Of a stretch of DNA of 30,348 nucleotides, positions 1 to 7,519 are shown in pieces; position 1 is the first letter of the stretch; each line of letters opens with the position of its first letter. The stretch is from JASLCR01 sp036405515 (GTDB lineage Bacteria > Patescibacteriota > Saccharimonadia > Saccharimonadales > Saccharimonadaceae). The notes below the pieces were generated by a model, which was not told the DNA's origin, searched no databases, and worked only from the letters and a program-made list of their open reading frames with translations. The stretch lies in assembly GCA_036405515.1 (NCBI GenBank), contig DASWXM010000015.1, positions 1-30,348 of the forward strand. Reading direction: 5' to 3'. A program made the position numbers and the translations under genes.

Positions 1-291
1 GTCATGTACCTCTGCATAAACCATATTTACGGCAATGATACCTGAGGTGGTAAGAGTTTTTGCACAGCTGTCGTGCATATTACCCAAGAAGTGGTTACGG
101 ACTAAATCTCTTCGATCTTCATCAAGCAAGTAGGCGCCGGATTGGCCTGTAGCTACGCGTAAAGAAAGTCTTGCAAGTTGTTCGGCATGAGGTATGTATT
201 GAAAACGGCCGAAAATTTGTTCCGCCGCATCGATAGCCTCCGGCCGAGGAACGACATGTTTAGTGTAATTGGTGTGAAGAAGGTCAATCAT
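1..291 (-). CDS. Unknown protein, partial (C-terminus off the left edge)
   Basis: An open minus-strand frame of 97 codons starts at an ATG at 291 and runs off the window without a stop. The protein starts MIDLLHTNYTKHVVPRPEAI and contains a hydrophilic helical stretch (residues 20-45) followed by LLDEDRRDLVRNHFLGNMHD. There is no signal peptide or membrane segment in the visible part. A GATAAT box lies 5 nt before the ATG on the minus strand, which fits the leaderless promoter pattern seen elsewhere in the window. It is divergent from the PfkB kinase at 358. I do not recognise the family. Its reality rests on the open frame, the promoter-like box and the plausible residue composition. Confidence 0.65.
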   Translation of the reverse strand, partial: MIDLLHTNYTKHVVPRPEAIDAAEQIFGRFQYIPHAEQLARLSLRVATGQSGAYLLDEDRRDLVRNHFLGNMHDSCAKTLTTSGIIAVNMVYAEVHD

Positions 292-338
292 AAGTGATTA
301 TCATTAAGACAAATCTCTATTAATAGTGCAACCATAAG

Positions 339-347
339 TGGTATAAT
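339..347 (+). promoter_or_regulatory. Extended -10 promoter of the first PfkB kinase
   Basis: TGG followed by TATAAT (342-347) lies 10 nt before the ATG at 358. A transcription start about 7 nt downstream would leave a leader of only a few bases. No Shine-Dalgarno sequence is present. Confidence 0.7.
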
Positions 348-357
348 TCGTAGTAAT

Positions 358-1335
358 ATGACAAATAAAACTCCACGAATCCTTTCGATTGGTGCTGCGG
401 TGCAGGATGTATTCTTGAGCCATAGCGATGAATTTAAGCCAGTCACCGACAAAACTCTTCACGAACAAGTAATGCAGCTCGAGATGGGCGCTAAGGCAGA
501 CGTTAATAAAATTGATTTCAGTACTGGCGGTGGTGCGACAAATGCAGCTGTGACATTCACTCGTCAGGGACTCCACGCGCTATTTATGGGAACAATTGGC
601 CATGACCCTGCTGGACAAGCGGTTCTTGATGACCTTGATAAGGAAAATGTCGATACGACACATGTTAGCTATTCCTCTAAACTAAATACAGGCTATTCAG
701 TACTACTTCTTGCGCCAAATGGTGAGCGCACAATCTTGACGTATCGAGGTGCGTCGACACACTACGAAGTGAAAGATTTTGATTTGGGTGATATTGATGC
801 CGACTGGCTGTATGTTTCAAGTGTCGCAGGACAAATGGACATTCTAAACAAGATATTTCATCAGGCACGAGAAAAAGAAATTAAGATCTTCTTTAATCCG
901 GGTAAAGGTGAGCTGAAGCAGATTGAAAAATTAAAAGGGTTGCTTGAGGATGTAAGCGTGCTGTCGGTAAACAAGGAAGAAATGCAGCAGATTGTGCACG
1001 GTGAAACTTCCGAAGAGCTTGTGCGTCATGGACTGCATCTTGTTGACACGGTTATTGTCAGCGATGGCCCGAATGGTGTCGTAGCGAGCGACGGCAAGAC
1101 AATCGTAACAGCTGGAATGTACGAAGATGTAAAAGTAATCGATCGTACCGGTGCGGGTGATGCCTTTGGGTCTGGCTTTTTGAGCCAGTGGACTCAGGGT
1201 AAGAGTCTGAAAGATTCGATTGTGTTTGCAAGTGCTAATTCAACTTCCGTAGTGACACAAATAGGTGCGAAGGCGGGTATTCTGCATAAGGATGTGAAGT
1301 TGCATGATATGCCACTACATGAGGGGGCTCTTTAG
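358..1335 (+). CDS. PfkB-family carbohydrate/nucleoside kinase
   Basis: This is a 325-residue kinase of the ribokinase/PfkB fold, the usual family length, which phosphorylates a sugar or nucleoside hydroxyl with ATP in the cytoplasm. The N-terminal substrate-side glycine motif is GGGATNAAVTFTRQG (about residues 59-73). The C-terminal signature DRTGAGDAFGSGF (about 261-273) carries the catalytic Asp and the anion hole. NSTSVVTQIGAKAGIL near the end is also typical. The substrate cannot be read from the sequence; ribose, fructose or a nucleoside are all possible. The ATG start has a leaderless promoter 10 nt upstream. The gene ends 2 nt before a second PfkB kinase, so the two should be co-transcribed and may act on related substrates. 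Confidence 0.9.
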   Translation: MTNKTPRILSIGAAVQDVFLSHSDEFKPVTDKTLHEQVMQLEMGAKADVNKIDFSTGGGATNAAVTFTRQGLHALFMGTIGHDPAGQAVLDDLDKENVDTTHVSYSSKLNTGYSVLLLAPNGERTILTYRGASTHYEVKDFDLGDIDADWLYVSSVAGQMDILNKIFHQAREKEIKIFFNPGKGELKQIEKLKGLLEDVSVLSVNKEEMQQIVHGETSEELVRHGLHLVDTVIVSDGPNGVVASDGKTIVTAGMYEDVKVIDRTGAGDAFGSGFLSQWTQGKSLKDSIVFASANSTSVVTQIGAKAGILHKDVKLHDMPLHEGAL

Positions 1336-1337
1336 CT

Positions 1338-2843
1338 ATGCGACACCTCGCTGATTTACTCGGCAATGATCATCCGCTTTTTGCACGAAATATTGCCGAG
1401 ATGGAAAAGGCGAGTGGCAATGCAGGCATAGATACCGCACTTGTGGGGGAAATCATTCAGAAGTCTCATGAGGCGCTGCGACAGATCGGTATTGATTCAA
1501 GCGACTGCACTGCCGAAGAGGCGTATCATGCATTGAATAGCTCTGTCGCATCTGGACGAGCTCAAGAAGCACTGAAGGTCCCGTACCTATTGTTGCGTTT
1601 TGAGAATGGTGTAGTCTCGCTCAATCTTCAGGACGTGATTGAAAATTCGCATCACCAATTAAGTTTCGGGGATCGTAAGATTGACCATGGACAGCGACAT
1701 CTGCGCATGGAGATTGTGAAGCGCTATGCCGAGCATGAGCGCACGCATGAGCCGGTAATTCGCGCACTTGCAAAAGAAATTGATATTGAGCAGGCTTCGG
1801 ATCATGACTATAAGAAAGTTGAGGTACATACAATGAACGGTTCAGACAAATCAAAACCAACACTTTTGGCTATCGGTGATATATTTACCGATGCGTTCAT
1901 TAAGCTTGATGAAAACTATGCGAAAGTAGAAAAGGACGAAGACGGCAACGAATGGCTGAAGCTACCTTTTGGCGCAAAACCGCCCTATGAGCAGGTTGAT
2001 ATTGTGCGCTCTGTCGGTCCGTCTCCGAATGCGGCTGTATCGTTTGCTCGGCTCGGACTCAATGCGAGTATGATGGCATGGGTTGGTGGTGATGAGGTAG
2101 GAAAAGAAGCGATTACTCACCTTAATTCTGAAGGCATATCTACAGATTCAATGGTGGTCGAAGATGACAAATCAACAAGTTATTGGTACGTGCTTCGCCA
2201 CGGTGCAGACCGTACCATGCTAGTGAAGAGTGAGACTTATCGGTACGAGTGGCAGGATCCTGAGACAGTTCCTGATTGGATCTACCTGGCATATATTGGT
2301 AAAGACTCTTGGCCGCTTCACGAGGCACTACTTGATTATCTGGAGAGAAACCCATCAGTGAAGTTTGTCTTCCAGCCGGCTACTTATCATTTTGAATGGG
2401 GCCCCGAGAAACTTGCCGGCCTCTACAAACGAGCACATCTGGTAGTAATGAATCGAGAAGAAGCAATGCAAGTTACTGGCAAAGGCCGGGATGATATCGG
2501 TGAGCTTGCTAATGGACTTCATGAGCTCGGCCCGGAAAAAGTTGTCATTACCGATGGTTCTCATGGTTCGTATGCTTCGTTTGACTGGAAACTGGTGACA
2601 ATTCCAAACTATCCTGATCCTAAGGATCCAGTTGATCGTACTGGTGCGGGTGATGCATTTGCTTCGACGATTGTAGCTGGTCTTGCGCTCGGAAAGTCTA
2701 TGGAAGAAGCACTCACCTGGGCACCAATCAACAGCATGAATGTCGTGCAAGAAATCGGTGCGCAAAAAGGACTCTTAACACGTGAGAAGATCAGTCATTT
2801 CCTAGATAAAGCTCCGGAGGACTACAAGGTTACTCAGCTTTAG
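1338..2843 (+). CDS. PfkB-family kinase with an extra N-terminal domain
   Basis: This 501-residue protein has two parts. Residues 1 to about 165 form a mostly helical module I do not recognise (begins MRHLADLLGNDHPLFARNIA). Residues about 170-500 form a PfkB kinase, with SVGPSPNAAVSFARLG as the N-terminal motif and DRTGAGDAFASTIVAG as the C-terminal signature with the catalytic Asp. The kinase half has a 20-residue acidic insertion near its start (KVEKDEDGNEW). An in-frame ATG at 1833 is preceded by TTGAGGT with 7 nt spacing, so a separate 336-residue kinase could also be made from the same mRNA. It follows the first PfkB gene by 2 nt and ends just before a bidirectional terminator. The substrate is unknown. 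Confidence 0.88.
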   Translation: MRHLADLLGNDHPLFARNIAEMEKASGNAGIDTALVGEIIQKSHEALRQIGIDSSDCTAEEAYHALNSSVASGRAQEALKVPYLLLRFENGVVSLNLQDVIENSHHQLSFGDRKIDHGQRHLRMEIVKRYAEHERTHEPVIRALAKEIDIEQASDHDYKKVEVHTMNGSDKSKPTLLAIGDIFTDAFIKLDENYAKVEKDEDGNEWLKLPFGAKPPYEQVDIVRSVGPSPNAAVSFARLGLNASMMAWVGGDEVGKEAITHLNSEGISTDSMVVEDDKSTSYWYVLRHGADRTMLVKSETYRYEWQDPETVPDWIYLAYIGKDSWPLHEALLDYLERNPSVKFVFQPATYHFEWGPEKLAGLYKRAHLVVMNREEAMQVTGKGRDDIGELANGLHELGPEKVVITDGSHGSYASFDWKLVTIPNYPDPKDPVDRTGAGDAFASTIVAGLALGKSMEEALTWAPINSMNVVQEIGAQKGLLTREKISHFLDKAPEDYKVTQL

Positions 2844-2864
2844 TTTGCGATTATTGAGATACTG

Positions 2865-2895
2865 AAAAATGCTGCCGTCTTTGGCGGCGTTTTTT
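2865..2895. terminator. Bidirectional intrinsic terminator between convergent genes
   Basis: GCTGCC (2871-2876) pairs with GGCGGC (2883-2888) around a 6-nt loop with one G-U pair. An A5 tract lies on the left and a T6 tract on the right, so it can stop transcripts from both the PfkB kinase (plus) and the LOG gene (minus). Confidence 0.8.
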
Positions 2896-2921
2896 GCTAT
2901 CGTACTGCTTAGTTGATTGTT

Positions 2922-3662
2922 TTAAGCGAAATCATCTATTGCAACGCGCGACTCATCATGATCACAATACGTTTTATTTGCCTTGACGAGAGATACGATC
3001 TTATCGACGCTATCGGTAATCGTATAAAGGTTCTCGTCGCCAGGCGAGATAAGGTTTCGTGCTAGCAGTTCTTCTTTGACGAATTCGTCAAATTTGCCCC
3101 AGAAGTCCTTTCCGACCAGGATAATAGGCGCTTTTTGCGTTTTGCCTGTTTGGATGAGAGTAAGCACCTCTGAAAGTTCATCGAGGGTACCGAAACCGCC
3201 CGGGAAGTAGATGTAGGCATCGGCGTATAGCGTCATGACAATTTTTCGAGGTGCGAAGTGGGCGAATTCGTAGCTATCTGTGGCATATTCGTTCGCCTGT
3301 TGCTCAAACGGCAATTTGATATTAAAGCCGATTGAGCCTGCACCTGCTTTTTCTGCGCCTTTTTGTACCGCCATGTGAGCACCATGATTTGCCGCGCCCA
3401 TAATACCATTGCCACCACCGGATACAATTGCGTAGCCAGCGTTGCCAAGTTTCTCGGCAGTCTCAACCGCTTTTATATAGTACGGGTCGTCAGTTTTTGT
3501 GCGTGCTGAACCAAAGATCGTTACGGTCTTGTGGTATTTACGGATAATATTGTAGCCAGCTTGTATTTCTCTGTCGATATCACCGAGACGGATCATAGCC
3601 GCCTGTAAGACGATGTCACGAGGAACACATACTTTTTCGTTTTTGTTTGGTTTTGGTTGCAT
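2922..3662 (-). CDS. LOG-family protein (TIGR00730-type, Rossmann fold)
   Basis: A 246-residue cytoplasmic protein of the LOG (Lonely Guy) family, whose characterised members release cytokinin-type bases from nucleoside 5'-monophosphates; in bacteria many act as nucleotide phosphoribohydrolases of uncertain substrate. The two hallmark motifs are present: GGGNGIMGAANHGA, and PGGFGTLDE, the family's PGGxGTxxE nucleotide-binding and catalytic motif. A longer frame begins with an ATG at 3674, but that codon lies within the -10 box TACAAT (3678-3673). The ATG at 3662, 10 nt after the box, is therefore the better start and gives MQPKPNKNEK. It is convergent with the second PfkB gene. Confidence 0.88.
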   Translation of the reverse strand: MQPKPNKNEKVCVPRDIVLQAAMIRLGDIDREIQAGYNIIRKYHKTVTIFGSARTKTDDPYYIKAVETAEKLGNAGYAIVSGGGNGIMGAANHGAHMAVQKGAEKAGAGSIGFNIKLPFEQQANEYATDSYEFAHFAPRKIVMTLYADAYIYFPGGFGTLDELSEVLTLIQTGKTQKAPIILVGKDFWGKFDEFVKEELLARNLISPGDENLYTITDSVDKIVSLVKANKTYCDHDESRVAIDDFA

Positions 3663-3672
3663 AATTATTCTC

Positions 3673-3681
3673 ATTGTAGCA
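3673..3681 (-). promoter_or_regulatory. Extended -10 promoter of the LOG gene
   Basis: On the minus strand TGC-TACAAT ends 10 nt before the ATG at 3662. The upstream ATG at 3674 overlaps the box, which argues against the longer frame. Confidence 0.65.
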
Positions 3682-3759
3682 GATTTCTTCGATAATACTT
3701 GTGGTTTAATTTGCAGAGTGTTTAAATAGTTCCAGATTATTTAAGTGGGGGTATATTTT

Positions 3760-4524
3760 ATGAAAAGAACGCATCAAGTAGGCTCCGCGCATGTGGTCAT
3801 TATCGTCGTGCTCGTGTTGGCGTTGATCGCAGCGCTTGGATGGATTTTCTACCAAAACTTTATTGCTAAGCCGCAAGCCGAAATCAACAACGCGCTGGCA
3901 GATGTTGATAAGCAAGATAAGAAGACCGACCGGTCTACTAAAGAGACAACTTCTTGTATGTATTATGAAAAGGTATGCTTAACTCATCCTATAGATTGGG
4001 AATATCGTACAAGCCATGAAAGGCTTGATGATCGTGATGGAGGAACGATCCTGAAAGACTACGATGAATTGACCTCTGCTAATATGGATGTCAAGATAAC
4101 ACTAAGCAATGGTATTGGCCAGATTGGTGGTACCTGTTTACCGGAAGAAAATAAGGCGGAAGGTCTTGTTGCGGAGGCAAAAAGGACAAAGCTGACAGTG
4201 AAGACCTATGAGGGTGACACTAAACCTGTATATGCCTTGAAGATGGTGGTACCCGGAGAAGGCAAGTTCTCGCCAATTGTGGCGCTCAGTAGTAGCGCTA
4301 CCTTACAGAAAGTAGGCAAGCATGGTGCATGCGACTTTATGTATTACGGCATCCTTGAAGGGCGTGAGAATAAAGATGGCTATGGGCTTATGCAGATAAG
4401 TACTGAGCCATTCTCCAGCTCTAATCGACCTTTGATGACATATGAGACTGCAAAGCGTATCCTTGATACGAGCTCGTATAATGAAGTGTTTTCAGTTCTG
4501 AGTTCGGTACATACTGCGAGGTAG
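3760..4524 (+). CDS. Membrane-anchored extracytoplasmic protein, unknown function
   Basis: The preferred ATG at 3760 gives 254 residues; a GTG at 3745 would add five. One N-terminal hydrophobic segment (AHVVIIVVLVLALIAALGW, about residues 10-28) follows a short basic start and should anchor the protein, leaving about 220 residues outside the cell. A linker rich in Asp, Lys and Thr leads to a domain with four Cys (CMYYEKVC, GGTC, GAC), which could form two disulfides. A GGGGG run about 9 nt before the ATG may serve as ribosome binding site; a GATTAT box at 3735-3740 is a possible -10. No family recognised. The gene ends 19 nt before uvrB, which has its own promoter. Confidence 0.75.
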   Translation: MKRTHQVGSAHVVIIVVLVLALIAALGWIFYQNFIAKPQAEINNALADVDKQDKKTDRSTKETTSCMYYEKVCLTHPIDWEYRTSHERLDDRDGGTILKDYDELTSANMDVKITLSNGIGQIGGTCLPEENKAEGLVAEAKRTKLTVKTYEGDTKPVYALKMVVPGEGKFSPIVALSSSATLQKVGKHGACDFMYYGILEGRENKDGYGLMQISTEPFSSSNRPLMTYETAKRILDTSSYNEVFSVLSSVHTAR

Positions 4525-4527
4525 AGC

Positions 4528-4536
4528 TGCTACAAT
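4528..4536 (+). promoter_or_regulatory. Extended -10 promoter of uvrB
   Basis: TGC-TACAAT ends 7 nt before the GTG start of uvrB at 4544, inside the 19-nt gap after the upstream gene. No Shine-Dalgarno sequence fits, so uvrB mRNA is predicted to be leaderless. Confidence 0.7.
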
Positions 4537-4543
4537 AAAAAGA

Positions 4544-6517
4544 GTGAATAGTTTTAAACTTAATACTCAATACCAGCCAACTGGCGATCAACCAGCTGCT
4601 ATAGCGCAGCTGGTTGCTGGGTTGGAGAAAAATGAGCGCGAGCAGACACTGCTTGGTGTCACCGGCTCGGGCAAGACATTTACAATGGCAAATATCATCG
4701 CTAATCGAAATGTGCCAACTCTAGTATTAGCCCATAACAAGACGCTTGCAGCACAGCTCTACTCTGAGTTTAAGAATTTTTTCCCAGATAATGAAGTTCA
4801 TTATTTCGTGAGCTATTTCGATTATTATCAGCCAGAAGCTTATATTGCGAGCAGTGATACCTATATTGAGAAAGATTCAAAGATCAACGACGAGATTGAT
4901 CGTCTACGTCATGCAGCCACGACTGCATTACTGACACGCCGTGATGTGATCATTGTTGCTAGTGTGAGCTGTATTTATGGTATCGGTTCACCTGATAGTT
5001 ATGCCGAGATGTCGATTCAGCTGAAGAAAGGTGAGCGACGTCAGCAGGACAAGTTTATACGACTACTCACAGATATTCAGTACCAGCGTAATGATATTGA
5101 TTTTCACCGCGGTACGTTCCGGGTAAAGGGTGATGTCGTCGACGTTTTCCCGGCAGGTAGTGATGTAGCGTATCGCATAGAATTCTTTGGCGATGAGATT
5201 GACCGCATGACACGTATCGATCCGCTTACCGGTGAAATACTTGGCGAGCCTGATGAGCTTAAAATCTTCCCGAGTTCGCACTATGCGACACCAAAGGAGC
5301 AAATCACTCGTGCAATTGAAAACATCAAAAGAGAATTTGACGAACGAGTGCAATGGTTCGAAGAACACGACAAACTGCTCGAAGCACAGCGGCTGGCGCA
5401 GCGCACCAAGTATGATATCGAGATGCTGGAAGAAACCGGTTTCGTAAAAGGTATTGAGAATTACTCAAGATATCTGACAAATCGTGAACCGGGTGAGCAG
5501 CCTGCAACGCTGATCGATTATTATCCAGATGACTGGCTGCTGCTTGTCGATGAAAGTCATATGAGTTTACCGCAGGTGCGCGGCATGTATAACGGTGACC
5601 GCGCGCGAAAAGAGGTATTAGTCGAGCATGGTTTCCGCTTGCAGAGTGCGCTTGATAACCGTCCGCTAAAATTTGAAGAATTCGACAGGCATATTAATAA
5701 TGCGATTTATGTATCAGCAACTCCTGGGGAATACGAGCTCGCGCACAGTCCAGAGCCAGCGCAGCAGGTGATACGCCCGACAGGATTACTTGATCCTGAA
5801 ATTGAAATTAGGAAATCCGAAGGACAGGTGGATGATTTGATTGCTGAGATCCGCGAAAAGATCGAAAAGCAACAGCGAGTGCTTGTAACCACCCTTACTA
5901 AGCGCATGGCTGAGGATCTTAGTCAGCATTTACAGGATATTGGAATAAAAACAGCCTATATTCACTCTGAAGTTGATACGCTTGAACGAGGAGATATCTT
6001 ACGTGATCTTCGCCAAGGTGTTTATGATGTGCTTGTTGGTATCAATCTGCTTCGTGAAGGGCTGGATCTTCCCGAGGTAAGTTTGGTAGCAATTATTGAC
6101 GCAGATAAAGAAGGATTTCTACGTTCGGAGAGTGCGCTTATTCAGACGATTGGCCGCGCGGCGCGTCATGAAGAGGGTAAGGTGATTATGTACGCCGACA
6201 ACATGACTGGTTCAATGCAGCGCGCAATTGATGAGACGAATCGTCGACGTGATATTCAGGAAACCTATAACAAGGAGCACGGTATCACACCGCATAGTAT
6301 CGCAAAAGAGATCGGAGAGGGGCTACGTGCAATTATCCCAATGAAAGAGGATGACAAGAAGCCAAAGCTTGATCTTAAGAAGATCCCGAAAGATGAATAT
6401 GATTCATTAGTGAAAGACCTTTCAGCACAAATGGACCTTGCAAGTGCGAATTTGGAGTTTGAAAAGGCGGCTGAGCTCCGTGATTTGATTGCTGAAATAC
6501 GTACCAAGCAGAACTAG
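4544..6517 (+). CDS. uvrB: UvrABC excision nuclease subunit B
   Basis: UvrB is the damage-verifying helicase-like subunit of nucleotide excision repair; it is loaded by UvrA and recruits UvrC for incision. The 657-residue length is normal. Visible motifs are Walker A GVTGSGKT (residues 38-45), the beta-hairpin region YFDYYQPEAYIASSDTYIEK that clamps DNA, the DEAD-like LLLVDESHM, the helicase motif INLLREGLDLPEVSL, and the C-terminal UVR domain (FEKAAELRDLIAEI) that binds UvrC. The start is GTG, 7 nt after the -10 box. Its TAG stop overlaps the stop of the convergent gene: the palindrome CTAG (6514-6517) holds TAG on both strands. Confidence 0.98.
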   Translation: MNSFKLNTQYQPTGDQPAAIAQLVAGLEKNEREQTLLGVTGSGKTFTMANIIANRNVPTLVLAHNKTLAAQLYSEFKNFFPDNEVHYFVSYFDYYQPEAYIASSDTYIEKDSKINDEIDRLRHAATTALLTRRDVIIVASVSCIYGIGSPDSYAEMSIQLKKGERRQQDKFIRLLTDIQYQRNDIDFHRGTFRVKGDVVDVFPAGSDVAYRIEFFGDEIDRMTRIDPLTGEILGEPDELKIFPSSHYATPKEQITRAIENIKREFDERVQWFEEHDKLLEAQRLAQRTKYDIEMLEETGFVKGIENYSRYLTNREPGEQPATLIDYYPDDWLLLVDESHMSLPQVRGMYNGDRARKEVLVEHGFRLQSALDNRPLKFEEFDRHINNAIYVSATPGEYELAHSPEPAQQVIRPTGLLDPEIEIRKSEGQVDDLIAEIREKIEKQQRVLVTTLTKRMAEDLSQHLQDIGIKTAYIHSEVDTLERGDILRDLRQGVYDVLVGINLLREGLDLPEVSLVAIIDADKEGFLRSESALIQTIGRAARHEEGKVIMYADNMTGSMQRAIDETNRRRDIQETYNKEHGITPHSIAKEIGEGLRAIIPMKEDDKKPKLDLKKIPKDEYDSLVKDLSAQMDLASANLEFEKAAELRDLIAEIRTKQN

Positions 6518-7170
6518 GCAGATCTTGGTAGCGACTCGTCAATGAGTCTCATGGTAGCCCGAAAAGCTTGATTGTCGGTATACTCCTTTTGTCCAGATGT
6601 ATCAATTGTATGGATATCAAATTGCATACCGTACGACCCGAGCTCGTAAATAACCGCAGGATATGATATATCGTGGTCCTGAAGTTTATTCCATGCCTGC
6701 ACAAGTGACATGCTCCTATCTTGATGGTTTCGTCCACGTCTTATTATGCGCGAGAGGGCGGTCTCTCTGTCGACTGAGGTAATGAGTGCTCCGGGCGTAT
6801 TGTAGTCGTAAAGCTCTGCATAATGGAAATACGCGCTTACTTGCTGGGGATAGCGCGGATATCCATCGAGAAGAATGATGTCAGTACCGCGACCTACTGC
6901 GGAATCTATCGAGGTAGCAAGAACCTCAAGCATAGCGCCCTCTTCAAGAGGCTCATTGGCAGTGTGTGGATTCGCCAGGTGGAGATTTATATACTCCTGT
7001 AGTACAGACTCGATAGCACCACGACCAAGTAGACGAACTTGGTCGCCAATCGAGATATGTTCCGCACGTAGATCTGTTGATATATGTAGACGGTCAACCA
7101 ACGCCCGCGCCATCCGAGATTTGCCGCTCCCGGGGCTTCCACCGACGTGAATTATGTTTCTCTCTATCAT
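6514..7170 (-). CDS. Adenylate-kinase-like P-loop NTPase/nucleotide kinase
   Basis: A 218-residue protein with Walker A GSPGSGKS (residues 11-18) and DGYPR (102-106), which matches the DGFPR motif of adenylate kinases and related NMP kinases. The Arg-rich stretch SRIIRRGRNHQD sits where the LID arginines would be. The rest diverges from canonical Adk, so the substrate is uncertain: a true adenylate kinase is possible, another NMP kinase or an orphan relative more likely. Unlike most first genes here, it has a Shine-Dalgarno sequence (AAAGGA, 7 nt before ATG) and a TATAAT at 7197-7192, giving a leader of roughly 13 nt. It is divergent from gatC and convergent with uvrB, sharing the last 4 bases. 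Confidence 0.8.
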   Translation of the reverse strand: MIERNIIHVGGSPGSGKSRMARALVDRLHISTDLRAEHISIGDQVRLLGRGAIESVLQEYINLHLANPHTANEPLEEGAMLEVLATSIDSAVGRGTDIILLDGYPRYPQQVSAYFHYAELYDYNTPGALITSVDRETALSRIIRRGRNHQDRSMSLVQAWNKLQDHDISYPAVIYELGSYGMQFDIHTIDTSGQKEYTDNQAFRATMRLIDESLPRSA

Positions 7171-7191
7171 CGTCGTTCCTTTGTATATTCC

Positions 7192-7197
7192 ATTATA
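7192..7197 (-). promoter_or_regulatory. -10 box of the P-loop NTPase gene
   Basis: Minus-strand TATAAT, 21 nt before the ATG at 7170, followed by the Shine-Dalgarno-like AAAGGA. The spacing indicates a short leadered mRNA. Confidence 0.6.
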
Positions 7198-7211
7198 CTC
7201 CCATTGCCTCG

Positions 7212-7220
7212 TGATATACT
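7212..7220 (+). promoter_or_regulatory. Extended -10 promoter of the gat operon
   Basis: TGA-TATACT ends 6 nt before the ATG of gatC at 7227, so the six-gene operon should begin with a leaderless start codon. Confidence 0.75.
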
Positions 7221-7226
7221 ATAGTT

Positions 7227-7514
7227 ATGACACAAATCTCTCGTGATGACGTCGCGCGACTTGCGACGCTAAGTAGCTTGCAACTTGCAGATGAAGAAAT
7301 CGATGCACTTGTGAGTGACCTTGATGGCATAGTCGGGTATATTACTCAATTAGATGAACTGGATACGAGCGGTGTAATGCCAACCTATCAGGTGACCGGG
7401 CTTGAAAATATTTGGCGTAACGATGAAGTACAGCAAGGTGTTGCACCCGAAAAGCTTATCGAACTCTCATCTGAAGCGGTCAATGATCAAATAAAAGTTC
7501 CAAAGGTATTGTAA
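7227..7514 (+). CDS. gatC: Asp-tRNA(Asn)/Glu-tRNA(Gln) amidotransferase subunit C
   Basis: GatC is the small scaffolding subunit that wraps GatA and GatB in the transamidosome; the complex converts Glu-tRNA(Gln) and Asp-tRNA(Asn) to Gln- and Asn-tRNAs. The 95 residues match the family length. The start MTQISRDDVARLATLSSLQL is the conserved N-terminal helix, and VTGLENIWRNDEVQ corresponds to the usual LREDEV segment. It is the first gene of a six-gene unit and lies 5 nt before gatA. Confidence 0.95.
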   Translation: MTQISRDDVARLATLSSLQLADEEIDALVSDLDGIVGYITQLDELDTSGVMPTYQVTGLENIWRNDEVQQGVAPEKLIELSSEAVNDQIKVPKVL

Positions 7515-7519
7515 GAGAC

